A stretch of 64,000 nucleotides of DNA from Siderastrea radians (taxonomy: Eukaryota; Cnidaria; Anthozoa; Scleractinia; Rhizangiidae): the NCBI GenBank assembly GCA_964017195.1, contig CAXHKT010000183.1, positions 62,001-126,000 on the forward strand. The letters are read 5' to 3'. The notes beneath the pieces were generated by a model, which ran no database searches, had not been told where the DNA came from, and saw only the letters and a list, made by a program, of their open reading frames with translations. Both the position numbers and the translations under genes were made by a program. Of the stretch, positions 36,554 to 49,260 are shown one piece after another (the stretch's first letter is position 1; every line of letters begins with the position of its first letter).

Positions 36554-39500
36554 ACGAATCCCTCGGGACTATCAGAAAAAAAGTTTATTGTGTAGAAAAG
36601 CGCGATATGTGCCATCCTTAGGGAAAAAACCCCATTTTTGGCCTTCCCAGAGGCTAAAAAAGGTGTTGTTGACTGAGCAAGGCTGCGCAAGGCTGCGCAC
36701 TGGCCTAATAATAACGCAAATCCCTCGGGGCTATCAGAAAAAAAAGTTTATTGTGTAGAAAAGCGCGATATGTGCGATCCTTAGGGAAAAAACCCCATTT
36801 TTGGCCTTCCCACAGGCTAAAAAAGGTGTTGTTGACTGAGCAAGGCTGCACAAGGCTGCGCACTGGCCTAATAATAACGCAAATCCCTCGGGGCTATCAG
36901 AAAAAAAAGTTTATTGTGTAGAAAAGCGCGATATGTGCGATACTTAGGGAAAAAAACCCCATTTTTGGCCTTCCCAGAGGCTAAAAAGGGTGTTGTTGGC
37001 TGCACAAGGCTGCGCACTGGCCTAATAATAATGCGAATCCCTCGGGGCTATCAGAAAAAAAGTTTATTGTGTAGAAAAGCGCGATATGTGCCATCCTTAG
37101 GGAAAAAACCCCATTTTTGGCCTTCCCAGAGGCTAAAAAAGGTGTTCTTGACTGAGCAAGGCTGCGCAAGGCTGCGCACTGGCCTAATAATAACGCAAAT
37201 CCCTCGGGGCTATCAGAAAAAAAAGTTTATTGTGTAGAAAAGCGCGATATGTGCGATCCTTAGGGAAAAAACCCCATTTTTGCCTTCCCAGAGGCTAAAA
37301 AAGGGTGTTGAATGAGCAAGGCTGCGCAAGGCTGCGCACTGGCCTAATAATAACGCAAATCCCTCGGGGCTATCAGAAAAAAAAGTTTATTGTGTAGAAA
37401 GTCTCTGATTTTGTCAATAAGGTGGGTATTTCAGTTTTGAGAGGGGTGGGGTGGGTCCCTCAAAAAAGTGCTGGTTTTGGTGCAACGGCCCCAGCACAAA
37501 AGCACCCCAGATCCCGTTGCGGCACCAAAAAACATTCCATTTGGCACTATTTTTATCGAATTTGGCGATACTAAAAAGTGCTGCACTTTTTCAGGGCTTG
37601 AATTAGCCCCCAAAAGCAGAAAAAAGCTAATTGGCGCTCACAGCTGGATGCACAAAGGTCCCAAATGCATTCAATCCCTCTGGGACCATCCGAAAAAAAT
37701 TCCTTTTGTGCAAAAGCACAAAGAAGGCGCGATATCTGCGATCCTTAGGGAAAAAACTCCATTTTTGGCCTTCCCAGAGGCTAAAAAAAGGTGTTGTTGA
37801 CTGCGCAAGGCTGCGCAAGGCTGCGCACTGGCCTAATAATAATGCAAATCCCTCGGGGCTATCACAAAAAAAAGTTTATTGTGTAGAAAAGCGCTATATG
37901 TGCGATCCTTAGAGAAAAAAACCCCATTTTTGGCCTTCCCAGAGGCTAAAACAGGTGTTGTTGACTGCGCAAGGCTGCGCAAGGCTGCGCACTGGCCTAA
38001 TAATAATGCAAATTCCTCGGGGCTATCAGAAAAAAAAAGTTTATTGTGTAGAAAAGCGCGATATGTGCGATCCTTAGGGAAAAAACCCCATTTTTGGGCT
38101 TCCCAGAGGCTAAAAAAGGTGTTGTTGACTGAGCAAGGCTGCGCAAGGCTGCGCACTGGCCTAATAATAACGCAAATCCCTCGAGGCTATCAGAAAAAAA
38201 GTTTATTGTGTAGAAAAGCGCGATATGTGCGATCCTTAGGGAAAAAACCCCATTTTTGGCCTTCCCAGAGGCTAAAAAAGGTGTTGTTGACTGAGCAAGG
38301 CTGCGCAAGGCTGCGCACTGGCCTAATAATAATGCAAATCCTCGGGGCTATCAGAAAAAAAAGTTTACTGTGTAGAAAAGCGCGATATGTGCGATCCTTA
38401 GGAAAAAAACCCCATTTTTGGCCTTCCCAGAGGCTAAAAAAGGTGTTGTTGACTGAGCAAGGCTGCGCAAGGCTGCGCACTGGCCTAATAATAACGCAAA
38501 TCCCTCGGGGCTATCAGAAAAAAAAGTTTATTGTGTAGAAAAGCGCGATATGTGCGATCCTTAGAGAAAAAAACCCCATTTTTGGCCTTCCCAGAGGCTA
38601 AAAAAGGTGTTGTTGACTGCGCAAGGCTGCGTAAGGCTGCGCACTGGCCTAATAATAATGCAAATTCCTCGGGGCTATCAGAAAAAAAAAGTTTATTGTG
38701 TAGAAAAGCGCGATATGTGCGATCCTTAGGGAAAAAACCCCATTTTTGGGCTTCCCAGAGGCTAAAAAAGGTGTTGTTGACTGAGCAAGGCTGCGCAAGG
38801 CTGCGCACTGGCCTAATAATAACGCAAATCCCTCGAGGCTATCAGAAAAAAAAGTTTATTGTGTAGAAAAGCGCGATATGTGCGATCCTTAGGGAAAAAA
38901 CCCCATTTTTGGCCTTCCCAGAGGCTAAAAAAGGTGTTGTTGACTGAGCAAGGCTGCGCAAGGCTGCGCACTGGCCTAATAATAATGCAAATCCCTCGGG
39001 GCTATCAGAAAAAAAAGTTTACTGTGTAGAAAAGCGCGATATGTGCGATCCTTAGGAAAAAAAAACCCATTTTTGGCCTTCCCAGAGGCTAAAAAAGGTG
39101 TTGTTGACTGAGCAAGGCTGCGCAAGGCTGTGCACTGGCCTAATAATAACGCAAATCCCTCGGGGCTATCAGAAAAAAAAGTTTATTGTGTAGAAAAGCG
39201 CGATATGTGCGATCCTTAGAGAAAAAAACATCATTTTTGGCCTTCCCAGAGGCTAAAAAAGGTGTTGTTGACTGCGCAAGGCTGCGCAAAGCTGCGCACT
39301 GGCCTAATAATAATGCAAATTCCTCGGTTCTATCAGAAAAAAAAAGTTTATTGTGTAGAAACGCGCGATATGTGCGATCCTTAGGGAAAAAACCCCATTT
39401 TTGGGCTTCCCAGAGGCTAAAAAAGGTGTTGTTGACTGAGCAAGGCTGCGCAAGGCTGCGCACTGGCCTAATAATAACGCAAAACCCCTTGAGGCTATCA

Positions 39501-41827
39501 GAAAAAAAAGTTTATTGTGTAGAAAAGCGCGATATGTGCGATCCTTAGGGAAAAAACCCCATTTTTGGCCTTCCCAGAGGCTAAAAAAGGTGTTGTTGAC
39601 TGAGCAAGGCTGCGCAAGGCTGCGCACTGGCCTAATAATAATGCAAATCCCTCGGGGCTATCAGAAAAAAAAGTTTACTGTGTAGAAAAGCGCGATATGT
39701 GCGATCCTTAAGAAAAAAACCCCATTTTTGGCCTTCCCAGAGGCTGAAAAAGGTGTTGTTGACTGAGCAAGGCTGCGCAAGGCTGCGCACTGGCCTAATA
39801 ATAACGCAAATCCCTCGGGGCTATCAGAAAAAAATGTTTATTGTGTAGGAAAGCGCGATATGTGCGATCCTTAGGGAAAAAACCCCATTTTTGGCCTTCC
39901 CAGAGGCTAAAAAGGGTGTTGTTGGCTGCGCAAGGCTGCGCACTGGCCTAATAATAATGCGAATCCCTCGGGGCTATCAGAAAAAAAAGTTTATTGTGTA
40001 GAAAAGAGCGATATGTGCCATCCTTAGGGAAAAAACCCCATTTTTGGCCTTCCCAGAGGCTAAAAAAGGTGTTGTTGACTGAGCAAGGCTGCGCAAGGCT
40101 GCGCACTGGCCTAATAATAACGCAAATCCCTCGGGGCTATCAGAAAAAAAAGTTTATTGTGTAGAAACGCGCGATATGTGCGATCCTTAGGGAAAAAAGC
40201 CCATTTTTGGCCTTCCCAGAGGCTAAAAAAGGTGTTGTTGACTGCGCAAGGCTACGCAAGGCTGCGCACTGGCCTAATAATAATGCAAATCCCTCGGGGC
40301 TATCAGAAAAAAAAGTTTATTGTGTAGAAAAGCGCGATATGTGCGATCCTTAGGGAAAAAACCCCATTTATGGCCTTCCCAGAGGGTAATAAAGGTGTTG
40401 TTGACTGAGCAAGGCTGCGCACTGGCCTAATAATAACGCAAATCCCTCGGGGCTATCAGAAAAAAAAGTTTATTGTGTAGAAAAGCGCGATATGTGCGAT
40501 CCTTAGGGAAAAAACCCCATTTTTGGCCTTCCCAGAGGCTAAAAAAGGTGTTGTTGACTGAGCAAGGCTGCGCAAGGCTGCGCACTGGCCCAATATTAAT
40601 GCAAATCCCTCGGGGCTATCAGAAAAAAAAGTTTATTGTGTAGAAAGTCTGCGATTTTGTCGATAAGGTGGGAATTTCAGTTTTGAGAGGGGTGGGGTGG
40701 GTCCCTCAAAAAAGTGCTGGTTTTGGTGCAACGGCCCCAGCACAAAAGCACCCCAGATCCCGTTGCGGCACCAAAAAACATTCCATTTGGCACTATTTTT
40801 ATCGAATTTGGCGATACTAAAAAGTGCTGCACCTTTTCAGGGCTTGAATTAGCCCCCAAAAGCAGAAAAAAGCTAATTGGCGCTCTCAGCTGCATGCACA
40901 AAGGTCCCAAATGCATTCAATCCCTCTGGGACCATCCGAAAAAATTCCTCTTGTGCAAAAGCACAAAGAAGGCGCGATATGTGCGATCCTTAGGGAAAAA
41001 ACTCCATTTTTGGCCTTCCCAGAGGCTAAAAAAGGTGTTGTTGACTGCGCAAGGCTGCACAAGGCTGCGCACTGGCCTAATAATAATGCAAATCCCTCGG
41101 GGCTATCAGAAAAAAAAGTTTATTGTTTAGAAAAGCGCGATATGTGCGATCCTTAGGAAAAAAACCCCATTTTTGGCCTTCCCACAGGCTAAAAAAGGTG
41201 TTTTTGACTGAGCAAGGCTGCACAAGGCTGCGCACTGGCCTAATAATAACGCAAATCCCTCGGGGCTATCAGAAAAAAAAGTTTATTGTGTAGAAAAGCG
41301 CGATATGTGCGATCCTTAGGGAAAAAACCCCATTTTTGGCCTTCCCAGAGGCTAAAAAGGGTGTTGTTGGCTACGCAAGGCTGCGCACTGGCCTAATAAT
41401 AATGCGAATCCCTCGGGGCTATCAGAAAAAAAAGTTTATTGTGTAGAAAAGCGCGATATGTGCCATCCTTAGGGAAAAAACCCCATTTTTGGCCTTCCCA
41501 GAGGCTAAAAAAGGTGTTGTTGACTGAGCAAGGCTGCGCCAGGCTGTGCACTGGCCTAATAATAACGCAAATCCCTCGGGGCTATCAGAAAAAAAAGTTT
41601 ATTGTGTAGAAAAGCGCGATATGTGCGATCCTTAGGGAAAACACCCCATTTTTGGCCTTCCCAGAGGCTAAAAAAGGTGTTGTTGACTGAGCAAGGCTGC
41701 GCAAGGCTGCGCACTGGCCTAATAATAACGCAAATCCCTCGGGGCTATCAGAAAAAAAAGTTTATTGTGTAGAAAAGCGCGATATGTGCCATCCTTAGGG
41801 AAAAAACCCCATTTTTGGCCTTCGCAG
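36554..41827 (-). repeat. Inverted satellite block, ~5.27 kb
   Basis: At about 36553 the sequence passes from + GCGCAGTCAACA directly into minus-strand GAATCCCTCGGG. At about 41827 minus-strand CCATTTTTGGCCTTCGCAG joins + AAATTCCCACCTTATC, which is the tail of a B module. Every monomer between reads in reverse. Two full inverted B modules lie at 37401-37736 and 40647-40971, and a 652-655 bp repeat recurs from 37833, 38485 and 39140. The GCGAATCCC variant occurs repeatedly within the block. Confidence 0.95.
37833..39790 (-). repeat. ~652 bp repeat, three copies in the inverted block
   Basis: Copies start near 37833, 38485 and 39140. They share CTTAGAGAAAAAAAC, AATTCCTCGGG, TTGGGCTTCCC and AAGTTTACTGTG variants in the same order. 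The third copy has extra changes (CTCGGTTCTATC, AAACCCCTTGAGG). Confidence 0.8.
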
Positions 41828-41858
41828 AAATTCCCACCTTATCGACAAAATCGCAGAC
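41828..41858 (+). repeat. Truncated B module at the inversion edge
   Basis: Only the last ~31 bases of the module (AAATTCCCACC through ATCGCAGAC) are present. The remainder was lost where the inverted block joins. Confidence 0.9.
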
Positions 41859-44800
41859 TTTCTACACAATAAACTTTTTTTTCTGATAGCCCCAAGGGAT
41901 TTGCATTATTATTAGGCCAGTGCGCAGCCTTGCGCAGTCAACAACACCTTTTCTAGCCTCTGGGAAGGCCAAAAATGGGGTTTTTTCGCTAAGGATCGCA
42001 CATATCGCGCTTTTCTACACAATAAACTTTTTTTTCTGATAGCCCCGAGGGATTTGCGTTATTATTAGGCCAGTGCGCAGCCTTCCACAGCCTTGCGCAG
42101 TGACCAACACCTTTTTTTGCCTCTGGGAAGGCCAAAAATGGGGTTTTTTCCTAAGGATCGCACATATCGCGCTTTTCTACACAATAAACTTTTTTTTCTG
42201 ATAGCCCCGAGGGATTTGCGTTATTATTAGGCCAGTGCGCAGCCTTGCGCAGCCTTGCGCAGCCTTGCGCAGTGAACAACACCTTTTTTAGCCTCTGGGA
42301 AGGCCAAAAATGGAGTTTTTTCCCTAAGGATCGCACATATCGCGCCTTCTTTGTGCTTTTGCACAAAAGGAATTTTTTTCGGATGGTGCCAGAGGGATTG
42401 AATGCATTTGGGACCTTTGTGCATGCAGCTGAGAGTGCCAATTAGCTTTTTTCTGCTTTTTGGGGCTAATTCAAGCCCTGAAAAAGTGCAGCACTTTTTA
42501 TTATCGCCAAATTCGATAAAAATAGTGCCAAATGAAATGTTTATTGGTGCCACAACGGGATCTGGGGTGCTTTTGTGCTGGGGCCTTTGCACCAAAACCA
42601 GCACTTTTTTGAGGGACCCACCCCACCCCTCTCAAAACTGAAATTCCCACCTTATTGACAAAATCGCAGACTTTGTACACAATAAACTTTTTTTTCTGAT
42701 AGCCCCGAGGATTTGCGTTATTATTAGGCCAGTGCGCAGCCTTGCGCAGCCTTGCGCAGTGAACAACACCTTTTTTAGCCTCTGGGAAGGCCAAAAATGG
42801 AGTTTTTTCGCTAAGGATCGCACATATCGCGCTTTTCTACACAAAAAACTTTTTTTTCTGATATCCCCGAGGGATTTTTGTTTTTATTAGGCCAGTGCGC
42901 AGCCTTGCGCAGCCTTCCGCAGTGAACAACACCTTTTTTAGCCTCTGGGAAGGCCAAAAATGGGGTTTTTTCGCTAAGGATCGCACATATCGCGCTTTTC
43001 TACACAATAAACTTTTTTTCTGATAGCCCCGAGGGATTTGCGTTATTATTAGGCCAGTGCGCAGCCTTGCGCAGTGAACAACACCTGTTTTAGCCTCTGC
43101 GAAGGCCAAAAATGGGGTTTTTTCCCTAAGGATCGCACATATCGCACCTTCGTTGTGCTTTTGCACAAAAGGAATTTTTTTCGGATGGTCCTAGCGGGAT
43201 TGAATGCATTTGGGACCTTTGTGCATGCAGCTGAGAACGCCAATTAGCTTTTTTCTGCTTTTTGGGGCTAATTCAAGCCCTGAAAAAGTGCAGCACTTTT
43301 TAGTATCGCCAAATTCGATAAAAATAGTGCCAAATGGAATGTTTTTTGGTGCCACAACGGGATCTGGGGTGCTTTAGTGGTGGGGCCGTTGCACCAAAAC
43401 CAGCACTTTTTTGAGGGACCCACCCCACCCCTCTCAAAACTGAAATTCCCACCTTATCGACAAAATCGCAGACTTTGTACACAATAAACTTTTTTTTCTG
43501 ATAGCCCCGAGCGATTTGCATTATTATTAGGCCAGTGCGCAGCCTTGCGCAGCTTGCGCAGTGAACAACACCTTTTTTACCCTCTGGGAAGGCCAAAAAT
43601 GAAGTTTTTCGCTAAGGATCGCACATATCGCGCTTTTCTACACAATAAACGTTTTTTTCTGATAGACCCGAGGGATTTGCGTTATTATTAGGCCAGTGCG
43701 CAGCATTGCGCAGCCTTGCGCAGTGAACAACACCTTTTTTAGCCTCTGGGAAGGCCAAAAATGGGGTATTTTCGCTAAGGATCGCACATATCGCGCTTTT
43801 CTACACAATAAACTTTTTTCTCTGATAGCCACGAGGGATTTGCGTTATTATTAGGCCAGTGCGCAGCCTTGCGCAGCCTTGCGCAGTGAACAACACCTTT
43901 GTTAGCCTCTGGGAAGGCCAAAAATGGGGTTTTTTCCCTAAGGATCGCACATATCGCACCTTCTTTGTGCTTTTGCACAAAAGGAATTTTTTTCGGATGG
44001 TCCCACAGGGATTGAATGCATTTGGGACCTTTGTGCATGCAGCTGAGAGCGCCAATTAGCTTTTTTCTGCTTTTTGGGGCTAATTCAAGCCCTGAAAAAG
44101 TGCAGCACTTTTTAGTATCGCCAAATTCGATAAAAATAGCGCCAAATGGAATGTTTTTTGGTGCCGCAACGGGATCTGGGGTGCTTTAGTGCTGGGGCCG
44201 TTGCACCAAAACCACCACTTTTTTCAGGGACCCACCCCACCCCTCTCAAAACTGAAATTCCCACCTTATCGACAAAATCGCAGACTTTGTACACAATAAA
44301 CTTTTTTTTCTGATAGCCCCGAGGGAGTTGCATTATTATTAGGCCAGTGCGCAGCCTTGCGCAGTCTTGCGCAGTGAACAACACCTTTTTTAGCCTCTGG
44401 GAAGGCCAAAAATGGGGTTTTTTCGCTAAGGATCGCACATATCGCGCTTTTCTAAACAATAAACTTCTTTTTCTGATAGCCCCGAGGGATTTGCGTTATT
44501 ATTAGGCCAGTGCGCAGCCTTGCGCAGCCTTGCGCAGTGAACAACACCTTTTTTAGCCTCTGGGAAGGCCAAAAATGGGGTTTTTTCGCTAAGGATCGCA
44601 CATATCGCGCTTTTCTACACAATAAACTTTTTTTTCTGATAGCCCCGAGGGATTTGCGTTATTATTAGGCCAGTGCGCAGCCTTGCGCAGCCTTGCGCAG
44701 CCTTGCGCAGTGAACAACACCTTTTTTAGCCTCTGGGAAGGCCAAAAATGGAGTTTTTTCCCTAAGGATCGCACATATCGCGCCTTCTTTGTGCTTTTGC

Positions 44801-47800
44801 ACAAAAGGAATTTTTTTCGGATGGTCCCAGAGGGATTGAATGCATTTGGGACCTTTGTGCATGCAGCTGAGAGCGCCAATTAGCTTTTTTCTGCTTTTTG
44901 GGGCTAATTCAAGCCCTGAAAAAGTGCAGCACTTTTTATTATCGCCAAATTCGATAAAAATAGTGCCAAATGAAATGTTTATTGGTGCCACAACGGGATC
45001 TGGGGTGCTTTTGTGCTGGGGCCTTTGCACCAAATCCAGCACTTTTTTGAGGGACCCACCCCACCCCTCTCAAAACTGAAATTCCCACCTTATTGACAAA
45101 ATCGCAGACTTTGTACACAATAAACTTTTTTTTCTGATAGCCCCGAGGATTTGCGTTATTATTAGGCCAGTGCGCAGCCTTGCACAGCCTTGCGCAGTGA
45201 ACAACACCTTTTTTAGCCTCTGGGAAGGCCAAAAATGGAGTTTTTTCGCTAAGGATCGCACATATCGCGCTTTTCTACACAATAAACTTTTTTTTCTGAT
45301 ATCCCCGAGGGATTTTTGTTATTATTAGGCCAGTGCGCAGCCTTGCGCAGCCTTCCGCAGTGAACAACACCTTTTTTAGCCTCTGGGAAGGCCAAAAATG
45401 GGGTTTTTTCGCTAAGGATCGCACATATCGCGCTTTTCTACACAATAAACTTTTTTTTCTGATAGCCCCGAGGGATTTGCGTTATTATTAGGCCAGTGCG
45501 CAGCCTTGCGCAGCCTTGCGAAGCCTTGCGCAGTGAACAACACCTTATTTAGCCTCTGGGAAGGCCAAAAATGGGGCTTTTTCCCTAAGGATCGCACATA
45601 TCGCACCTTCTTTGTGCTTTTGCACAAAAGGAATTTTTTTCGGATGGTCCCAGAGGGATTGAATGCATTTGGGACCTTTGTGCATGCAGCTGAGAGTGCC
45701 AATTAGCTTTTTTCTGCTTTTTGGGGCTAATTCAAGCCCTGAAAAAGTGCAGCACTTTTTAGTATCGCCAAATTCGATAAAAATAGTGTCAAATGGAATG
45801 TATTTTGGTGCCGCAACGGGATCAGGGGTGCTTTTGTGCTGGGGCCGTTGCACCAAAACCAGCACTTTTTTGAGGGACCCACCCCACCCCTCTCAAAACT
45901 GAAATTCCCACCTTATCGACAAAATCGCAGACTTTGTACACAATAAACTTTTTTTTCTGATAGCCCCGAGGGATTTGCGTTATTATTAGGCCAATGCGCA
46001 GCCTTGCGCAGCCTTGCGTAGTGAACAACACCTTTTTTAGCCTCTGGGAAGGCCAAAAATGGGGTTTTTTCGCTAAGGATCGCACATATCGCGCTTTTCT
46101 ACACAATAAACTTTTTTTTCTGATAGCCCCGAGGGATTTGCGTTATTATTAGGCCAGTGCGCAGCCTTGCGCAGCCTTGCGCAGTGAACAACACCTTATT
46201 TAGCCTCTGGGAAGGCCAAAAACGGGGGTTTTTTCCCTAAGGATCGCACATATCGCACCTTCTTTGTGCTTTTGCACAAAAGGAATTTTTTTCGGATGGT
46301 CCCAGAGGGATTGAATGCATTTGGGACCTTTGTGCATGCAGCTGAGAGCGCGAATTTGCTTTTTTCTGCTTTTTGGGGCTAATTCAAGCCCTGAAAAAGT
46401 GCAGCACTTTTTAGTATCGCCAAATTCGATAAAAATAGTGTCAAATGGAATGTATTTTGGTGCCGCAACGGGATCAGGGGTGCTTTTGTGCTGGGGCCGT
46501 TGCACCAAAACCAGCACTTTTTTGAGGGACCCACCCCACCCCTCTCAAAACTGAAATTCCCACCTTATCGACAAAATCGCAGACTTTGTACACAATAAAC
46601 TTTTTTTTCTGATAGCCCCGAGGGATTTGCATTATTATTAGGCCAGTGCGCAGCCTTGCGCAGCCTTGCGCAGTGAACAACACCTTCTTTAGCCTCTGGG
46701 AAGGCCAAAAATGGGTTTTTTTTAGCTAAGGATCGCACATATCGCGCTTTTCTACACAATAAACTTTTTTTCTGATAGCCCCGAGGGATTTGCGTTATTA
46801 TTAGGCCAGTGCGCAGCCTTGCGCAGCCTTGCGCAGTGAACAACACCTTTTTGAGCCTCTGGGAAGGCCAAAAATGGGGTTTTTTCGCTAAGGATCGCAC
46901 ATATCGCGCTTTTCTACACAATAAACTTTTTTTCTGATAGCCCCGAGGGATTTGCGTTATTATTAGGCCAGTGCGCAGCCTTGCGCAGCCTTGCGCAGTG
47001 AACAACACCTTTTTTAGCCTCTGGGAAGGCCAAAAATGGGGTTTTTTGCTAAGGATCGCACATATCGCGCTTTTCTACACAATAAACTTTTTTTTCTGAT
47101 AGCCCTGAGAGATTTGCGTTATTATTAGGCCAGTGCGCAGCCTTGCGCAGCCTTGCGCAGTGAACAACACCTTCTTTAGCCTCTGGGAAGGCCAAAAATG
47201 GGGTTTTTTCGCTAAGGATCGCACATATCGCGCTTTTCTACACAATAAACTTTTTTTTCTGATAGCCCCGAGGGATTTGCGTTATTATTAGGCCAGTGCG
47301 CAGCCTTGCGCAGCCTTGCGCAGCCTTGCGCAGCCTTGCGCAGTAAACAACACCTTTTTTAGCCTCTGGGAAGGCCAAAAATGGGGTTTTTTCCCTAATT
47401 ATCGCACATATCGCACCTTCTTTGTGCTTTTGCACAAAAGGAATTTTTTTCGGATTGTCCCAGAGGGATTGAATGCATTTGGGACCTTTGTGCATGCAGC
47501 TGAGAGTGCCAATTAGCTTTTTTCTGCTTTTTGGGGCTAATTTAAGCCCTGAAAAATAATAATAATAATAATAATAAATAATAATAACGAATTTTTAAAC
47601 AGGATGGCCCTTCAGTACATGCGTACTGTTATCAAAGGGGTCCTGTAAAAGAAAAATATATATAACAATATAACATAAAATATATCATATAAAAGGATAA
47701 AAGGTAAAAAGTTAAGAATCTATTAAATTATGCTTACTTAACCTATAAAAATACTTCGTTTAAAGACTGCCTAAATAAAACCTTACTGCTAGTTTGTCTA

Positions 47801-48500
47801 GTTTGCAGCACTTTTTAGTATCGCCAAATTCGATAAAAATAGTGCCAAATGGAATGTTTTTTGGTGCCGCAACGGGATCAGGGGTGCTTTTGTGCTGGGG
47901 ACGTTGCACCAAAACCAGCACTTTTTTGAGGGACCCACCCCACCCCTCTCAAAACTGAAATTCCCACCTTATCGACAAAATCGCAGACTTTGTACACAGT
48001 AAACTTTTTTTTCTGATAGCCCCGAGGGATTTGCATTATTATTAGGCCAGTGCGCAGCCTTGCGCAGCCTTACGCAGTGAACAACACCTTTTTTAGCCTC
48101 TGGGAAGGCCAAAAATGGGGTTTTTTCGCTAAGGATCGCACATATCGCGCTTTTCTACACAATAAACTTTTTTTCTGATAGCCCCGAGGGATTTGCGTTA
48201 TTATTAGGCCAGTGCGCAGCCTTGCGCAGCCTTGCGCAGTGAACAACACCTTTTTTAGCCTCTGGGAAGGCCAAAAATGGGGTTTTTTCGCTAAGGATCG
48301 CACATATCGCGCTTTTCTACACAATAAACTTTTTTTTCTGATAGCCCCCAGGGGTTTGCATTATTATTAGGCCAGTGCGCAGCCTTGCTCAGCCTTGCGC
48401 AGTCAACAACACCTTTTTTAGCCTCTGGGAAGGCCAAAAATGGGGTTTTTTCGCTAAGGATCGCACATATCGCGCTTTTCTAAACAATATACTTTTTTTT
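41859..48500 (+). repeat. Satellite domain 3, variant subfamily, 7 B modules
   Basis: After the inversion most monomers carry GTGAACAACACC instead of GTCAAC, and CGCTAAGG instead of CCCTAAGG. B modules return through TTTGTACAC instead of TTTCTACAC. B modules lie at 42346-42671, 43148-43473, 43960-44285, 44784-45109, 45607-45932, 46259-46584 and 47417-47988, the last with an insertion. Their density (about one per 0.7 kb) is higher than in domain 1. A 2438 bp duplication relates 42150-43020 to 44588-45460. Confidence 0.9.
47556..47804 (-). mobile_element. Insert with (AAT)n end inside a B module, copy 1
   Basis: The 249 bp insert separates GCCCTGAAAA from GCAGCAC, which are continuous apart from AGT in other B modules. 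On the + strand it starts with an (AAT)n tract, then CGAATTTTTAAACAGGATGG, AT-rich sequence, and ends TTTGTCTAGTTT. Read on the minus strand it resembles the 3' end of a 5'-truncated non-LTR element with a (TTA)n tail. CCCTT-CAGTAC / GTACTG-...-AAGGG form a stem-loop near the tail. No reverse transcriptase sequence is included, so the family is inferred only from the form. Confidence 0.6.
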
Positions 48501-49140
48501 CTGATAGCCCCGAGGGATTTGCATTATTATTAGGCCAGTGCGTAGCCTTGCGCAGCCTTGCGCAGTCAACAACACCTTTTTTAGCCTCTGGGAAGGCCAA
48601 AAATGGAGTTTTTTCCCTAAGGATCGCACATATCGCGCCTTCTTTGTGCTTTTGCAGAAAAGGATTTTTTTTCGGATGGTCCCAGAGGGATTGAATGCAT
48701 TTGGGACCTTTGTGCATGCAGCTGAGAGCGCCAATTAGCTTTTTTCTGCTTTTCGGGGCTAATTCAAGCCCTGAAAAGGTGCAGCACTTTTTAGTATCCC
48801 AAATTCGATAAAAATAGAGCCAAATGGAATGTTTTTTGGTGCCGCAACGGGATCTGGGGTGCTTTTGTGCTGGGGCCGTTGCACCAAAACCAGCACTTTT
48901 TTGAGGGACCCACCCCACCCCTCTCAAAACTGAAATTCCCACCTTATCGACAAAATCGCAGACTTTCTACACAATAAACTTTTTTTTCCTGATAGCCCCG
49001 AGGCATTTGCATTATTATTGGGCCAGTGCGCAGCCTTGCGCAGCCTTGCTCAGTCAACAACACCTTTTTTAGCCTCTGGGAAGGCCAAAAATGGGGTTTT
49101 TTCCCTAAGGATCGCACATATCGCGCTTTTCTACACAATA

Positions 49141-49260
49141 AACTTTTTTTTCTGATAGCCCCGAGGGATTTGCGTTATTATTAGGCCAGTGCGCAGCCTT
49201 GGGGTTTTTTCCCTAAGGATCGCACATATCGCGCTTTTCTACACAATAAACTTTTTTTTC
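49141..49260 (+). repeat. Deletion-junction monomer (marker), copy 1
   Basis: GCGCAGCCTT runs straight into GGGGTTTTTTCCC at 49200/49201, skipping about 55 bp that normally include TCAACAACACC and AGCCTCTGGGAAGG. The same junction recurs at 54412/54413 and 62660/62661, so it was made once and copied. Confidence 0.9.
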
